Part shown: positions 16,726 to 26,028 of the stretch, in pieces
Position numbering within the stretch: the first letter of the stretch is position 1
Layout: each line of letters opens with the position of its first letter
Assembly (NCBI RefSeq): GCF_001552135.1
Contig: NZ_BCQP01000036.1
Coordinates: 1 to 64,000, forward strand
DNA length: 64,000 bases
Source: Actinomadura chibensis NBRC 106107
GTDB taxonomy: Bacteria; Actinomycetota; Actinomycetes; Streptosporangiales; Streptosporangiaceae
Direction of reading: 5' to 3'
Position numbers and translations under genes: made by a program
Notes under the pieces: generated by a model
What the model saw: only the letters and a program-made list of their open reading frames with translations
The model's database searches: none
What the model was told of the DNA's origin: nothing

Positions 16726-17634
16726 GTGGGTCAAGGCACCAGGTCGCCGGTGGAATCGGAGATAGCAGAGGTGTTCGGGTCGGCGGGGGCGCGCGGTTTC
16801 CTGCACGCCCGCGAGGTCGGCGTCTGCGATGGCCCCGAGGTCAGTGTCGGCGCTGAGGATCCCGTAGTCCTGGCATCGGTGTTCAAGGTGCCGGTCGCGG
16901 TCGCCTACGCGTGCGAGGTGGCCGCGGGGCGGCTCGACGAGAACGAACGGATCACGGTCACGTCGGGGTATCGCATCGGCGGCATCGGCACGGCCGGCTG
17001 CGCCGACGACGTGACGATGACATGGCGCGACCTCGTGCTGTTCATGATGACGTTGAGCGACAACGCGGCCACGGACGTCGTCTTCCGCCGCATCGGGAAA
17101 GCAGCCGTTGACCAGGTCCTTCGCAACCTCGGGCTACACAGGACGCGGCTGATCGGATGCTGTGCGGATCTGTTCGCCTCGATCGCGGCCGATCTCGGCG
17201 GGGACGACCGCCAGGACCCGGACGCCGCGCTCGCCGCGGCTGACCCCCACGAGATCTGGCGACTCGCGGTGCTGGACCCGGCGCGCACGACCGCGTCGAC
17301 GCCGCGCGAGATCACCACGCTCCTCGACGCCGTCTGGACCGACGGCGCCGGACCGCCGGCAGCGTGTGAGCGGGTACGCGACATCATGGCCAGGCAGGTC
17401 TGGCCGCACCGGCTCAGCTCCGGCTTCGAGCCGGACGTCGGCGTCGCCGCGAAGACGGGCACCCTGCCCGCCATCCGCAACGAAGCCGGAGTAGTCAGCT
17501 ACCCGGACGGCAGGCGGTACGCGGTCGCCGTGTTCACCCGGGCCGACTCGCTGGCCGACCGGTTGCCGAGGGTGGACGCCGCCATCGGTCGCGCGGCCCG
17601 GCTCGCCGTCGATGAGCTGCGCTCGGGGCGATAG
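16726..17634 (+). CDS. Class A beta-lactamase-like serine hydrolase without a clear omega-loop Glu
   Basis: The 302-residue product has the class A fold motifs: SVFK (Ser51, Lys54) for SxxK, SDN (from Ser111) and KTG (from Lys243). No signal peptide is visible, so it is probably cytoplasmic, unlike true beta-lactamases. After SDN, where class A enzymes have ExxLN in the omega loop, the sequence reads RTRLIGCCADLFASIAAD, with no matching Glu; the deacylating Glu166 equivalent seems absent. This suggests a hydrolase, esterase or slow acyl-enzyme rather than antibiotic resistance. The GTG start is set by AAGGAG at 16713-16718. It is followed after 143 bases by an S12 hydrolase. Confidence 0.8.
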   Translation: MGQGTRSPVESEIAEVFGSAGARGFLHAREVGVCDGPEVSVGAEDPVVLASVFKVPVAVAYACEVAAGRLDENERITVTSGYRIGGIGTAGCADDVTMTWRDLVLFMMTLSDNAATDVVFRRIGKAAVDQVLRNLGLHRTRLIGCCADLFASIAADLGGDDRQDPDAALAAADPHEIWRLAVLDPARTTASTPREITTLLDAVWTDGAGPPAACERVRDIMARQVWPHRLSSGFEPDVGVAAKTGTLPAIRNEAGVVSYPDGRRYAVAVFTRADSLADRLPRVDAAIGRAARLAVDELRSGR

Positions 17635-17777
17635 GCACTCGCCCGCGGGCGGTGGGCGGCCGACCTCGTCCGTTCGGACGAACGACCTGCTGCGATTCGG
17701 TGTACGCGACGAAGTCGGCTGTGCCACCGCGTCGATAGCGTCGAGGTCAAGTCCCACTGACGAAGGGGGTCCGGACC

Positions 17778-19112
17778 ATGGGCTCTTACCCGGAACTCCA
17801 AGCGCTGCTCGATGAGACGGCCCGGCAGTCCGGAGTACCCGGCGCCGCTGTCGGGATTCTTCATAACGGCGGGGAGAGTCTCCTGTCTACCGGCGTGACC
17901 ATCACGGACTCCGAGTACGCGGTCGACGAGGACACCCTCTTCATGATCGGGTCCACGACGAAGACGTTCACCGCCGCGCTTCTGGTGGCGCTGGCCGAAG
18001 AGGGCCTGCTGGACTTGGACGAACCGGTGGTGGCGTACCTGCCCGACTTGGTCCTGGCGGATCCGGTGGCGCGGGAGGCCGTCACGTCACGACATCTCCT
18101 CACCCACACCGGGGGCTTCCTCGGCGACCGCGACATCGAAGCCGGGTGGGGGGACGACGCCCTTGCGGCGGCCGTGAGCCGGTTCGGCGAACTGCCGCAG
18201 GTGTTCCCGCCCGGGACCGTGTTCTCCTACAGCAACACCGGGTTCATGCTCGCCGGCCGCTTGGCCGAGGTCGTCGGCGGCGCGTCATACGAGGATCTCG
18301 TCCGTACCCGCATCCTCGAACCGCTGCGGATGCGCGATTCCCTGTTCCTGCCGTGGGAGGTGCTCCTCCGCAAGCATTCCGCGGGACACGCCCTCACGGC
18401 CGACGGCCCCGCCGTTCCCTCGTCCATGGGACTCAGCCGGGCGGGGAACCCGGAGGGCGGCCTCTGGTCGTCGGCGCGCGATCAGTTGCGTTGGGCGCGC
18501 TTCTTCCTCACCGGCGAGGCCGCGGGCACGAAGCCGATCAGCGACGCCGGGCGTGAGCTGATGTGGCGACCGCACCGGCGTGCCGCGCTCGCCTTCGAGG
18601 AAGTGGGCCTGAGTTGGCTGCGGACCCGGCACGGCGAGCGCGCCGTGGTCCGCCACGGCGGCAACGTGGGTTTCCTCCAGGTGTCGGAATTCATCACGGT
18701 GCCGGGCGAGGACTTCGCGGTCACCGTTCTGACGAACAGCGGCGGAGGCGGCGCGGTCGGCGCCGCGGTCGTGCGGTGGGCCCTGGAGAACGTCGCGGGC
18801 ATCACCCCGCCGCCGACCGTGCCCACAGTGCCCGTCGATGATCTGTCCGGCTTCGTCGGACGGTTCGAGACGGGGGACCTCGGCTTCGAAATCAGTGTCG
18901 CGGGTGAGAACCTCAGCGTGCGGATGACCATTCCGGATGACCAGGACGCGCCTTCGCCGCCGCCGTTCACCGTGGCGTTCGTCGACGACGACGTCTTCGC
19001 GCGGGCCGAGGACACCCGGCAACGCACCGGCCGTTTCATCCGAAACGAGGCCGGGCGCGTGACGATGCTCGAATTCGGCGGGCGGACGGCGGTCCGCGTC
19101 CGGACCCGGTGA
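17778..19112 (+). CDS. S12 beta-lactamase-family serine hydrolase
   Basis: This 444-residue protein has the S12 (class C beta-lactamase/D-aminopeptidase/esterase) motifs: STTK (Ser59, Lys62), YSN (Tyr151, Asn153) and HGG (near residue 293). No signal peptide is present, so it should act in the cytoplasm. A C-terminal beta-rich extension (about 360-444) resembles the lipocalin-like tails of D-aminopeptidase and Pab87-type peptidases. Between the second and third helices it has GWGDDALAAAVSRFGELPQVFPPG, related to the GDDCLEKYVA segment of the two S12 domains in the next operon. It ends just before a strong terminator, so it is a separate unit from that operon. The substrate is unknown. Confidence 0.88.
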   Translation: MGSYPELQALLDETARQSGVPGAAVGILHNGGESLLSTGVTITDSEYAVDEDTLFMIGSTTKTFTAALLVALAEEGLLDLDEPVVAYLPDLVLADPVAREAVTSRHLLTHTGGFLGDRDIEAGWGDDALAAAVSRFGELPQVFPPGTVFSYSNTGFMLAGRLAEVVGGASYEDLVRTRILEPLRMRDSLFLPWEVLLRKHSAGHALTADGPAVPSSMGLSRAGNPEGGLWSSARDQLRWARFFLTGEAAGTKPISDAGRELMWRPHRRAALAFEEVGLSWLRTRHGERAVVRHGGNVGFLQVSEFITVPGEDFAVTVLTNSGGGGAVGAAVVRWALENVAGITPPPTVPTVPVDDLSGFVGRFETGDLGFEISVAGENLSVRMTIPDDQDAPSPPPFTVAFVDDDVFARAEDTRQRTGRFIRNEAGRVTMLEFGGRTAVRVRTR

Positions 19113-19126
19113 GTCGAGAGCGCCTT

Positions 19127-19163
19127 CGGGCCGGTTCCTGATTCAGGAACCGGCCCGTTTTTT
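19127..19163 (+). terminator. Intrinsic terminator
   Basis: CGGGCCGGTTCCTG (19127-19140) pairs perfectly with CAGGAACCGGCCCG (19144-19157) around a 3-base loop, followed by six Ts (19158-19163). This is a textbook Rho-independent terminator separating the 17.8 kb hydrolase from the peptide-utilisation operon. Confidence 0.95.
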
Positions 19164-19275
19164 CATCGCCCGCCGTCGAGCCGACATCCTTCAGCGTGGG
19201 GGATCACTGGTGAATACAACGAATCGGCGGCCGCAGATTGTCGTCGCCGACGAACTCCCTGTGTGACACTGTCTC

Positions 19276-19281
19276 TACCAT
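19276..19281 (+). promoter_or_regulatory. -10 box of peptide/D-amino-acid operon
   Basis: TACCAT lies 8 bases before the ATG at 19290. The same hexamer precedes the PucR-type regulator gene at 32541, so the two may share a sigma factor. The -35 region is not clear. Confidence 0.3.
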
Positions 19282-19289
19282 CAAGCCGC

Positions 19290-20678
19290 ATGGGCAACCT
19301 TGAGGACATTCGGGCCTGGCTCGACGAGCGGCTTCCGTCGCTGCTCGAACGGCACGACGTGCCGGGCGCGGGGTGGGCCGTGGCGCAGGGCGACCAGGTG
19401 GTCGACGGAGCAGCCGGGTCGCTCAGCAAGGCGACCGGAGTGGCGGCGACCGCGGACTCGGTCTTCCAGATCGGATCGGTCACCAAGCTCTGGACCAGCA
19501 CCCTGGTCATGCAACTGGCCGACGAGGGCGAGGTCGACCTCGACCAGCCGGTGCGGGCCTACCTGCCGGAGTTCCGCGTCGCCGACGAGGAGGCGGCCGC
19601 GCGGATCACCGTCCGGCAGTTGCTCGGCCATACCGCCGGGTTCGAGGGCGACATCCTCACCGACACCGGGGTAGGCGACGACTGCCTGGAGAAGTACGTC
19701 GCGACCCTGGGCGAGGTGCCGCAGCTCTTCCCGCCCGGCGAGCGGTTCTCCTACAACAACGCCGGCTACTGCGTGCTCGGCCGGCTCGTGGAGGCGCTGC
19801 GCGGGCGGCCGTACGACGCGTGCCTGCGCGAACACCTCATCGCGCCGCTGGGGCTCACCCACACCGCCACCGGTCCCTACGAGGCGATCATGTTCCGCGC
19901 CGCGGTGGGCCACATCGAGCCGGAACCGGGCGCCGGATACGCGCCCGCGCCGGTGTGGGCCATGGCGCGGTCGAACGCCCCGGCCGGCTCGATGCTCGCG
20001 ATGAGGCCCCGGGACCTGGTCGCCTTCGCGCGGACGCACCTCGACGACGGCGTGGCGGCGGACGGCGCCCGGGTGCTGGCCCCGGGGACCGCCGCCCGGA
20101 TGCGCGAACGGGAGGTCGACCTGCCCGATCTCGGCGTCATGGGGACGTCCTGGGGTCTCGGTTTCGAACGGTTCGACACGCCCGCCGGCGCCATCGTCGG
20201 CCACGACGGCAACACCATCGGGCAGGCGGCCTTCCTGCGGATGGTCCCCGACGCCCGGCTGGCCGTCGCGCTCCTGACCAACGGCGGCGACGCCGTCTCG
20301 CTCCACCAGGACGTCGCGGGCCGCGTCCTCGGCGAGCTCGCCGATGTCGCCCTGCCCGCCCTCCCCGTCCCGCCCGAGCGGGCTCGGCCGATCGACGCGG
20401 AGCGGTACGTCGGCACCTACTCGGCCCAGGCCTTCGACCTCACCGTCAGCCAGGACGGCGACCGGCGGATCTGGATCGAGCAGACCCCCAAGGGAGTCCT
20501 CGCGGAGATGGGCGAGCGGGTCAAGCGCACCGAGCTCGTCCACTACCGCGACGACGTGCTGATTCCGGTCCATGCCGACGGCGGCGCGCACACGCCGCAC
20601 GCGTTCGTGGGCGACGACGGCACCGGCCGCGCGCTGTACCTGCACCTCGGCCGAGCGGTCCGCCGCGCCGGCGCCTGA
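19290..20678 (+). CDS. S12 serine hydrolase, D-aminopeptidase-like
   Basis: The 462-residue product carries S12 motifs SVTK (Ser63, Lys66), YNN (Tyr155, Asn157) and HDG (His305 in GHDGNTIG), followed by a beta-rich C-terminal domain. There is no signal peptide. It shares TDTGxGDDCLEKYVA and the surrounding segments with the C-terminal half of the S9-S12 fusion encoded 5 kb downstream, so the two are paralogues. S12 enzymes include D-stereospecific aminopeptidases and D-Ala-D-Ala carboxypeptidases; as first gene of an operon with a peptide importer and an amino-acid racemase, cleavage of D-residue peptides is the favoured inference. The ATG at 19290 follows a -10 box and no Shine-Dalgarno. Confidence 0.87.
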   Translation: MGNLEDIRAWLDERLPSLLERHDVPGAGWAVAQGDQVVDGAAGSLSKATGVAATADSVFQIGSVTKLWTSTLVMQLADEGEVDLDQPVRAYLPEFRVADEEAAARITVRQLLGHTAGFEGDILTDTGVGDDCLEKYVATLGEVPQLFPPGERFSYNNAGYCVLGRLVEALRGRPYDACLREHLIAPLGLTHTATGPYEAIMFRAAVGHIEPEPGAGYAPAPVWAMARSNAPAGSMLAMRPRDLVAFARTHLDDGVAADGARVLAPGTAARMREREVDLPDLGVMGTSWGLGFERFDTPAGAIVGHDGNTIGQAAFLRMVPDARLAVALLTNGGDAVSLHQDVAGRVLGELADVALPALPVPPERARPIDAERYVGTYSAQAFDLTVSQDGDRRIWIEQTPKGVLAEMGERVKRTELVHYRDDVLIPVHADGGAHTPHAFVGDDGTGRALYLHLGRAVRRAGA

Positions 20679-20719
20679 TCACTGATCCCAGCCACGAGAA
20701 CGTACGGGACGGAACCAAA

Positions 20720-22315
20720 ATGAAACTGAGCACTGTGGGCATCCCCGGCCTCTGCCTCGCGCTGGCCGCGACCGCGCTCGCGGGCTGCGGGGGCGGCTCG
20801 AAGGGCGGCGGGAAGGCCGAGGTGGTCGACGGCGGCACCTTCACCCTCGGGCTCTCCTCGGACCCGGGCGCCCTGGACCCGCAGATGGGCGCGGAGAGCG
20901 CCCTGAACACCGTCACCCAGTTCGCCTACGACTCGCTGGTCGGCGTCGACGCCGAGACCGGCGAGATCCAGTCGGCGTTGGCCAAGAGCTGGCAGGTCAA
21001 GGGCAAGACGGTCACGCTGACGCTCGCCGACGGCATCACCTGCTCCGACGGCGCCCGCCTCACCGCCTCCGACGTGGCGGACAACATCAACTTCGTCGGT
21101 GATCCCAAGAACAAGAGCCCCTTCCTGGGCGCCTTCCTCCCGGTCGGCGCCACGGCGAAGGCCGACGACGCCACGCGGGTCGTGACGCTCACGCTGGCCC
21201 AGCCCGCCCCGTTCGTCCTCAACGGGCTGTCCATCCTGCCGATCGTCTGTCCCAGCGGCATGAAGAAGCGGTCCTCGCTGAAGACGGCGACGGCCGGCAC
21301 CGGGCCCTACAAGCTGGTCGAGGCCGCGCCGGGGGACCACTACACCTACGCGATCCGCGACGGCTACACCTGGGGTCCGAACGGTGCGACGACCGCGACG
21401 AGGGGCCTGCCGAAGACCGTCGTGATCAAGGTCGTCGAGAACGGGACGACCGCCGCGAACCTGCTGCTCTCGGGCGGGCTGACCGCGGCTCAGATCGTCG
21501 GGGCCGACGCGGAGCGGCTGGAGAAGGCGGGCCTGTACGCCGCCAAGACCTCGGCTCTCGTGGGGGAGCAGTGGTACAACCAGCGGGTCGGCCGGCCCAC
21601 CAGCGACCCGAGGGTCCGCAAGGCCCTGACCCTCGCGATCGACCTCGGCCAGCTGCGGAAGGTGCTCACGTCGGGCCGCGGCACCGCGGCCACCACGCTG
21701 GCCGCGAACGAGCCGGTCGCCTGCCGCGGCGACTCGGTCTCCCGCGCGCTGCCGGGCCACGACCCGCAGGCGGCGGGCGCGCTGCTCGACCAGGCGGGCT
21801 GGACCAAGGGGAGCGACGGCATGCGCGCCAAGGGCGGCAAGCCGCTGGCGCTGACCTTCCTGTACCAGAACAACAACGGCACCGGCGGCGACGCCGCGGC
21901 CGAACTGGCGGTGCGGCAGTGGAAGGCGGTCGGTGTGAAGGCCACCGCGCACAGCCAGAACGAGACCACGCTGACCGGCACCCTCTTCGGCGCCGGGGAC
22001 TGGGACGTCACCTGGGTCCCCGTCAACGTCATCGCGCCGGACCAACTCGTGCCCTTCCTCTCCGGGCCGGCGGCGCCGGACGGGAACAACTTCGCCGGGA
22101 TCTCCGACCCCGACTACGACGCGGCGGTGAAGTCGGCGATGGGGGTCCAGGGCGTGGCCGGGTGCCGCGACTGGCTCGCCGCCGAATCCGGCCTGATCGC
22201 CAAGGGGGACGTCGTGCCGTTCGCCAACAACGTCGTGCGCACGTTCGGCAGGTCCGCGGAATTCCAGACGCCCGGCCAGCTCGTCCCGACCAGCATCCGC
22301 ATGCTGGCGAAGTAG
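20720..22315 (+). CDS. Peptide ABC transporter substrate-binding lipoprotein (DppA/OppA type)
   Basis: This 531-residue solute-binding protein of family 5 has a lipoprotein signal with lipobox LAGC (near residue 20). Typical features are GGTFTLGLSSDPGALDPQMG, the TGPYKLVE segment and SDPRVRKALTLAIDLGQL. Such proteins capture di-, oligopeptides or related compounds outside the membrane and deliver them to the permeases encoded next. It begins 41 bases after the S12 hydrolase and is followed by the permease gene after 12 bases. Peptide specificity cannot be read from sequence alone; the coupled peptidases make peptides the likely cargo. Confidence 0.93.
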   Translation: MKLSTVGIPGLCLALAATALAGCGGGSKGGGKAEVVDGGTFTLGLSSDPGALDPQMGAESALNTVTQFAYDSLVGVDAETGEIQSALAKSWQVKGKTVTLTLADGITCSDGARLTASDVADNINFVGDPKNKSPFLGAFLPVGATAKADDATRVVTLTLAQPAPFVLNGLSILPIVCPSGMKKRSSLKTATAGTGPYKLVEAAPGDHYTYAIRDGYTWGPNGATTATRGLPKTVVIKVVENGTTAANLLLSGGLTAAQIVGADAERLEKAGLYAAKTSALVGEQWYNQRVGRPTSDPRVRKALTLAIDLGQLRKVLTSGRGTAATTLAANEPVACRGDSVSRALPGHDPQAAGALLDQAGWTKGSDGMRAKGGKPLALTFLYQNNNGTGGDAAAELAVRQWKAVGVKATAHSQNETTLTGTLFGAGDWDVTWVPVNVIAPDQLVPFLSGPAAPDGNNFAGISDPDYDAAVKSAMGVQGVAGCRDWLAAESGLIAKGDVVPFANNVVRTFGRSAEFQTPGQLVPTSIRMLAK

Positions 22316-22327
22316 CGAAGGGCGGCA

Positions 22328-23341
22328 GTGGACATGTCGGTGACCTCGACCGCCCCGGGCGGGCCCGCGGACCTGGCGCGACCGCGGTTCTGGGCCCGTC
22401 CGTGGGTGCGGTTCGGCGTCCGGCGCCTCGGGCGGCTGCTGATCTCGCTGTGGGTGCTGGTGACGGCGTCCTTCGCCATGATCCACCTCATCCCCGGGGA
22501 TCCGGTCCGGGGAGCGCTCGGCCCCACCGCGCCGGCGGACCTGGTCGAGGCGCGCCGGCGCGCCCTGGGCCTGGACGACCCGATCCACGTCCAGTACCTC
22601 CACTACCTGAAGGGGCTGCTCACCGGAGACCTCGGCACATCGCTCGTCGCGCGGCTGCCCGTCTCCGATGTGGTGGCCCAGCGGCTGCCGGCCACGCTCT
22701 CCCTGGCCGTGCTCGCCTTCCTGGCGGCCGTGGTCGCGGCGATACCGCTGGGCGTCGTCGCGGGCGTGCTGACCCGGCGCGGTCGCGGGCGGCGGACCGA
22801 GCTCGCCTTCACCGCGGCCAGCGTCGTCGTGGCGACCGTTCCGGACTTCCTGATCGGCGTCGTGCTGGTCTACGTGTTCGGGATCCAGCTCGGGTGGCTG
22901 CCCGTCGCCGGTGACGAGAGCGCGGCGGCGTACGCGCTGCCGGTGCTCTCGCTGGCGATCGGGCCGGCGGCGATCCTCGCCCGGATCGTCCGCGTCGAGA
23001 TGGTCGGCGTGATCGAGGCGGACTTCGTCCGCACGGCGCGGGCCAAGCGCCTGCCCGCCCGGACGATCTACTTCGGCCACGCCCTGCCCAACGCGGTCAC
23101 GGCCGCACTGACGATGGGCGGGCTGCTGCTGAGCGCGATGGTCGCCGGGACCGTCCTGGTCGAGAACATCTTCGCCTGGCCGGGCCTCGGCAGCACGATC
23201 GTGCGGTCCATCCTCACCAAGGACTACCCGGTGGTGCAGGCGATCGTGCTCGTGTACGGCGTCGGCGTGCTGATCATCAATCTCGTCATCGACGTCGCCC
23301 TCGCCCTGCTCGATCCCCGCTCGAAGATCCGGGAGGACTGA
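22328..23341 (+). CDS. Peptide ABC transporter permease (DppB type)
   Basis: The 337-residue product is the first inner-membrane subunit of the importer. It has six predicted helices, the DppB-like entry segment (ASFAMIHLIPGDPVRGALG) and the cytoplasmic EAA loop (EADFVRTARAKRLPARTIYFGHALPNA) that contacts the ATPases. The GTG at 22328 is used, with an in-frame ATG two codons later as an alternative. It sits 12 bases after the binding protein and 3 bases before the permease-ATPase fusion, so these are co-transcribed. Confidence 0.94.
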   Translation: MDMSVTSTAPGGPADLARPRFWARPWVRFGVRRLGRLLISLWVLVTASFAMIHLIPGDPVRGALGPTAPADLVEARRRALGLDDPIHVQYLHYLKGLLTGDLGTSLVARLPVSDVVAQRLPATLSLAVLAFLAAVVAAIPLGVVAGVLTRRGRGRRTELAFTAASVVVATVPDFLIGVVLVYVFGIQLGWLPVAGDESAAAYALPVLSLAIGPAAILARIVRVEMVGVIEADFVRTARAKRLPARTIYFGHALPNAVTAALTMGGLLLSAMVAGTVLVENIFAWPGLGSTIVRSILTKDYPVVQAIVLVYGVGVLIINLVIDVALALLDPRSKIRED

Positions 23342-23344
23342 CGG

Positions 23345-25285
23345 ATGCAAGGACGCTGGACCCGAGTCGTCCGTACCCCACTGGGCCTCGCCGCGACCGC
23401 GCTCGTGGCGGCGGTCGTCGCCCTGGCCGTCCTCGGGCCGGTGCTGTGGGGCGCCGACGCCGACGCCGTCGATCCCGGCGACACCCTGGCCCGGCCGTCC
23501 GGCCGGCACTGGGCGGGGACGGACAGCCTCGGCCGGGACATCCTCCTCCGGGTCCTCGTCGCCTCCCGGCTGTCGATCGTGCTCGCCCTGCTCGCCATCG
23601 TGATCTCGGCGGTCTTCGGGCTGCTGCTCGGCTCGGCGCCGTTCGTGCTCGGCCGCCGCCTCGGCCGGCTGGTGTCGGCCGGGGTGGGCATAGCCGTCGC
23701 GTTCCCCGGGCTGCTGCTGGCGCTGTTCTTCGCGGTCGTGTTCGGCGTCGGCGCCACCGGCGCGGTCCTCGCCATCGGGCTCGCGGGCGCGCCCGCGTTC
23801 GCGCGCCTCACCCAGACGCTCGTCGCCGGGGTCGCCGCGCGGGACTACGTCGCGGCCGCCCGGACGATGGGGATCGGCCGCCCCCGGATCCTGGTCCGCC
23901 ATGTGCTGCCGAACATCGCCGAACCGCTGATCGTCAACGCCACCATCGGCGCCGGGACCGCGCTGCTGTCCTTCGCCGGCCTGTCGTTCCTCGGCCTCGG
24001 CGTCCAATCGCCCTCCTACGACTGGGGCCGCCTGCTCTACGAGGGCATCGGCAACATGTACGTGAACGCGGCCGCGGCGCTCGCCCCGGGAGCGGCGCTG
24101 TTGCTGGCCGGGCTGGCGTTCAACCTCTTCGGCGAGGCGGTCGCCCACGGTCTCGGCGTACCGGTCGGCAAGGGCCTGCGCGGGCTCCCCGCCACGCGCG
24201 CCGGGTCGGCGGCCGGGCCCGCGCGCACCGACCGCGGCGAGGAGGGCGGGCCGTCGGATGTGGTGCTCGACGTCCGCGACCTTGAGGTCACCGTCTCCGG
24301 GCCGTCGGGTCCGGTGCGACCCGTCCGGGGCGTCTCATTCGACGTGCGCCGCGGCGAGGCGGTGGGCATCGTCGGGGAGTCGGGTTCCGGCAAGTCCATG
24401 ACCGCCCTCGCGGTGACCCGGCTGCTCGCCGACCACAGCCGCGTGGACGCCTCCCGGCTCGAATTCCTCGGAAACGACCTGCTCGGGCCCGACACCGCGG
24501 CCCGGCGCCGGATGCTGGGCACCAGGCTGGCCATGGTCTTCCAGGACCCCATGACCGCGTTCAACCCCGTCCGCCGGATCGGCGCCCAGCTCGCGGAAGC
24601 GGCCGCGCACCACCAGGGCATGGGCCGCCGGGAGGCGACGGCCCGCGCGGTCGACCGGTTGAGCGCGGTCCGGATCCCCGACGCGGACGCGCGGGCGCGC
24701 CAGTATCCCCATGAGTTCTCCGGCGGGATGCGCCAGCGGGCGATGATCGGCATGGGGCTGATGGGCGCCCCGGCGCTGATCGTCGCGGACGAGCCGACCA
24801 CCGCCCTCGACGTCACCGTCCAGCGGCAGGTGCTGGACCTGCTCGCCGCGATCCGCGCGGCCGACGACGTCGCGCTGGTCCTGATCAGCCATGACGTCGC
24901 GGTGGTCCGCGAGGTCTGTGACCGGGTCCTCGTGATGTACGCCGGCCGGATCGTCGAGGACCTGCCGGCCGCCGAGCTGGCCACCGCCGCCCGGCGGCAC
25001 CCCTACACCCGGGCGCTGGTGGACACGGTGCCCGACATGACCACCGACCCGGCCGAGCCGCTCGCGACGATCCCGGGCCGGCCGGTCGACCCGGGCGACG
25101 TGCCGCCCGGCTGCGCCTACGCCGACCGCTGCCCGCTCGCCGACGCCCGCTGCCGGGCCGAGGACCCGCCGCTGGCGGCCGACCCGGGCGAGTCGCGCCA
25201 TCGCGTCGCGTGCTGGCACGCGGACGAGCCGCTGCCGGACCGGCCTGTCGAGCGGGACACCGACGAGCTGGTGGAGTCGCCATGA
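23345..25285 (+). CDS. Fused peptide ABC transporter permease-ATPase (DppC-DppD)
   Basis: One 646-residue chain combines two subunits that are separate in E. coli. Residues about 1-280 are a DppC-like permease with the EAA loop near AARDYVAAARTMGIGRPRIL. After a short linker rich in Gly, Ala and Arg (about 280-300) comes a DppD-like ATPase with Walker A GESGSGKS (near 344), signature FSGGMRQR (near 458), Walker B LIVADEP and the C-terminal Cys-containing oligopeptide-transporter segment GCAYADRCPLADARC. There is no frameshift; the frame reads through cleanly. Such fusions are known in actinobacterial transporters. It overlaps the next gene by ATGA (25282-25285). Confidence 0.93.
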   Translation: MQGRWTRVVRTPLGLAATALVAAVVALAVLGPVLWGADADAVDPGDTLARPSGRHWAGTDSLGRDILLRVLVASRLSIVLALLAIVISAVFGLLLGSAPFVLGRRLGRLVSAGVGIAVAFPGLLLALFFAVVFGVGATGAVLAIGLAGAPAFARLTQTLVAGVAARDYVAAARTMGIGRPRILVRHVLPNIAEPLIVNATIGAGTALLSFAGLSFLGLGVQSPSYDWGRLLYEGIGNMYVNAAAALAPGAALLLAGLAFNLFGEAVAHGLGVPVGKGLRGLPATRAGSAAGPARTDRGEEGGPSDVVLDVRDLEVTVSGPSGPVRPVRGVSFDVRRGEAVGIVGESGSGKSMTALAVTRLLADHSRVDASRLEFLGNDLLGPDTAARRRMLGTRLAMVFQDPMTAFNPVRRIGAQLAEAAAHHQGMGRREATARAVDRLSAVRIPDADARARQYPHEFSGGMRQRAMIGMGLMGAPALIVADEPTTALDVTVQRQVLDLLAAIRAADDVALVLISHDVAVVREVCDRVLVMYAGRIVEDLPAAELATAARRHPYTRALVDTVPDMTTDPAEPLATIPGRPVDPGDVPPGCAYADRCPLADARCRAEDPPLAADPGESRHRVACWHADEPLPDRPVERDTDELVESP

Positions 25286-26028
25286 ACGAGCTGCGCTTCG
25301 AGGACGTCACGGTCCGCTACGGCCACAAGACCGCCGTGGACGGGGTCGACCTGACGGTCCCGGACCGCGCGGTGGTCGGGCTCGTCGGCGAGTCGGGCTC
25401 CGGCAAGTCCACGCTGGCCCGGGCCGCCGTCGGGCTGGCTCCGCTCAGCCGCGGCCGGATCACCCTCGGCGGCGCGCCGGTTCCGACCCGCGGCCGGCCG
25501 CGTCCGCTGCAGATGGTCTTCCAGGACCCGTACTCGTCGTTCGACCCGCGGATGACGGTCGGCGCCAGCGTGGCCGAGGCGATGCCGCCGGGAGCCTCGC
25601 GCGCCGAGCGGCGGGCCGAGGTCGAGCGGCTGCTCGAACTGGTGCACCTGAACCCGTCCTGCGCCGATGCCGTCCCGTCCCGGCTGTCGGGCGGTCAGCG
25701 CCAGCGGGTCGCGCTGGCGCGGGCGCTGGCGGCGCGCCCGCGCGTGATCATCGCCGACGAGATCACGTCCGCGCTGGACGTGTCGGTCCAGGGGGCGGTG
25801 CTCAACCTCCTCCGCGGGCTCCAGCACGAGCTGGGCCTGGCGGTCCTGTTCATCTCCCACAACCTCGCGGTCGTCCGCTACGTCGCCTCGCACGTCGCGG
25901 TCATGCGAGGCGGCCGGCTCGTGGAGCAGGGACCCATGACGAGCGTGCTCAGCGAACCCAGCCACGAATACACGCGCGAACTGCTCGCCGCCGTACCCGG
26001 GCGAACGACACGAAGGAGCAAGCCATGA
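25282..26028 (+). CDS. Peptide ABC transporter ATP-binding protein (DppF type)
   Basis: The 248-residue product is the second ATPase of the importer, with Walker A GESGSGKST, Q-loop MVFQDPYSSFDPR, signature LSGGQRQRVALARAL, Walker B IIADEITSALD and switch His in FISHN. It lacks the C-terminal Cys-rich extension found in its fused partner, as usual for DppF compared with DppD. Its ATG overlaps the stop of the upstream fusion and its own stop overlaps the start of the S9-S12 gene, both through ATGA, so translation is coupled on both sides. Confidence 0.94.
   Translation: MNELRFEDVTVRYGHKTAVDGVDLTVPDRAVVGLVGESGSGKSTLARAAVGLAPLSRGRITLGGAPVPTRGRPRPLQMVFQDPYSSFDPRMTVGASVAEAMPPGASRAERRAEVERLLELVHLNPSCADAVPSRLSGGQRQRVALARALAARPRVIIADEITSALDVSVQGAVLNLLRGLQHELGLAVLFISHNLAVVRYVASHVAVMRGGRLVEQGPMTSVLSEPSHEYTRELLAAVPGRTTRRSKP

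Noticed and set aside
20543-24148. 1201-residue minus-strand frame across the transporter genes
   Set aside because: It is rich in Arg, Asp, Gln and His with no domain, and lies antisense to proven ABC transporter genes.
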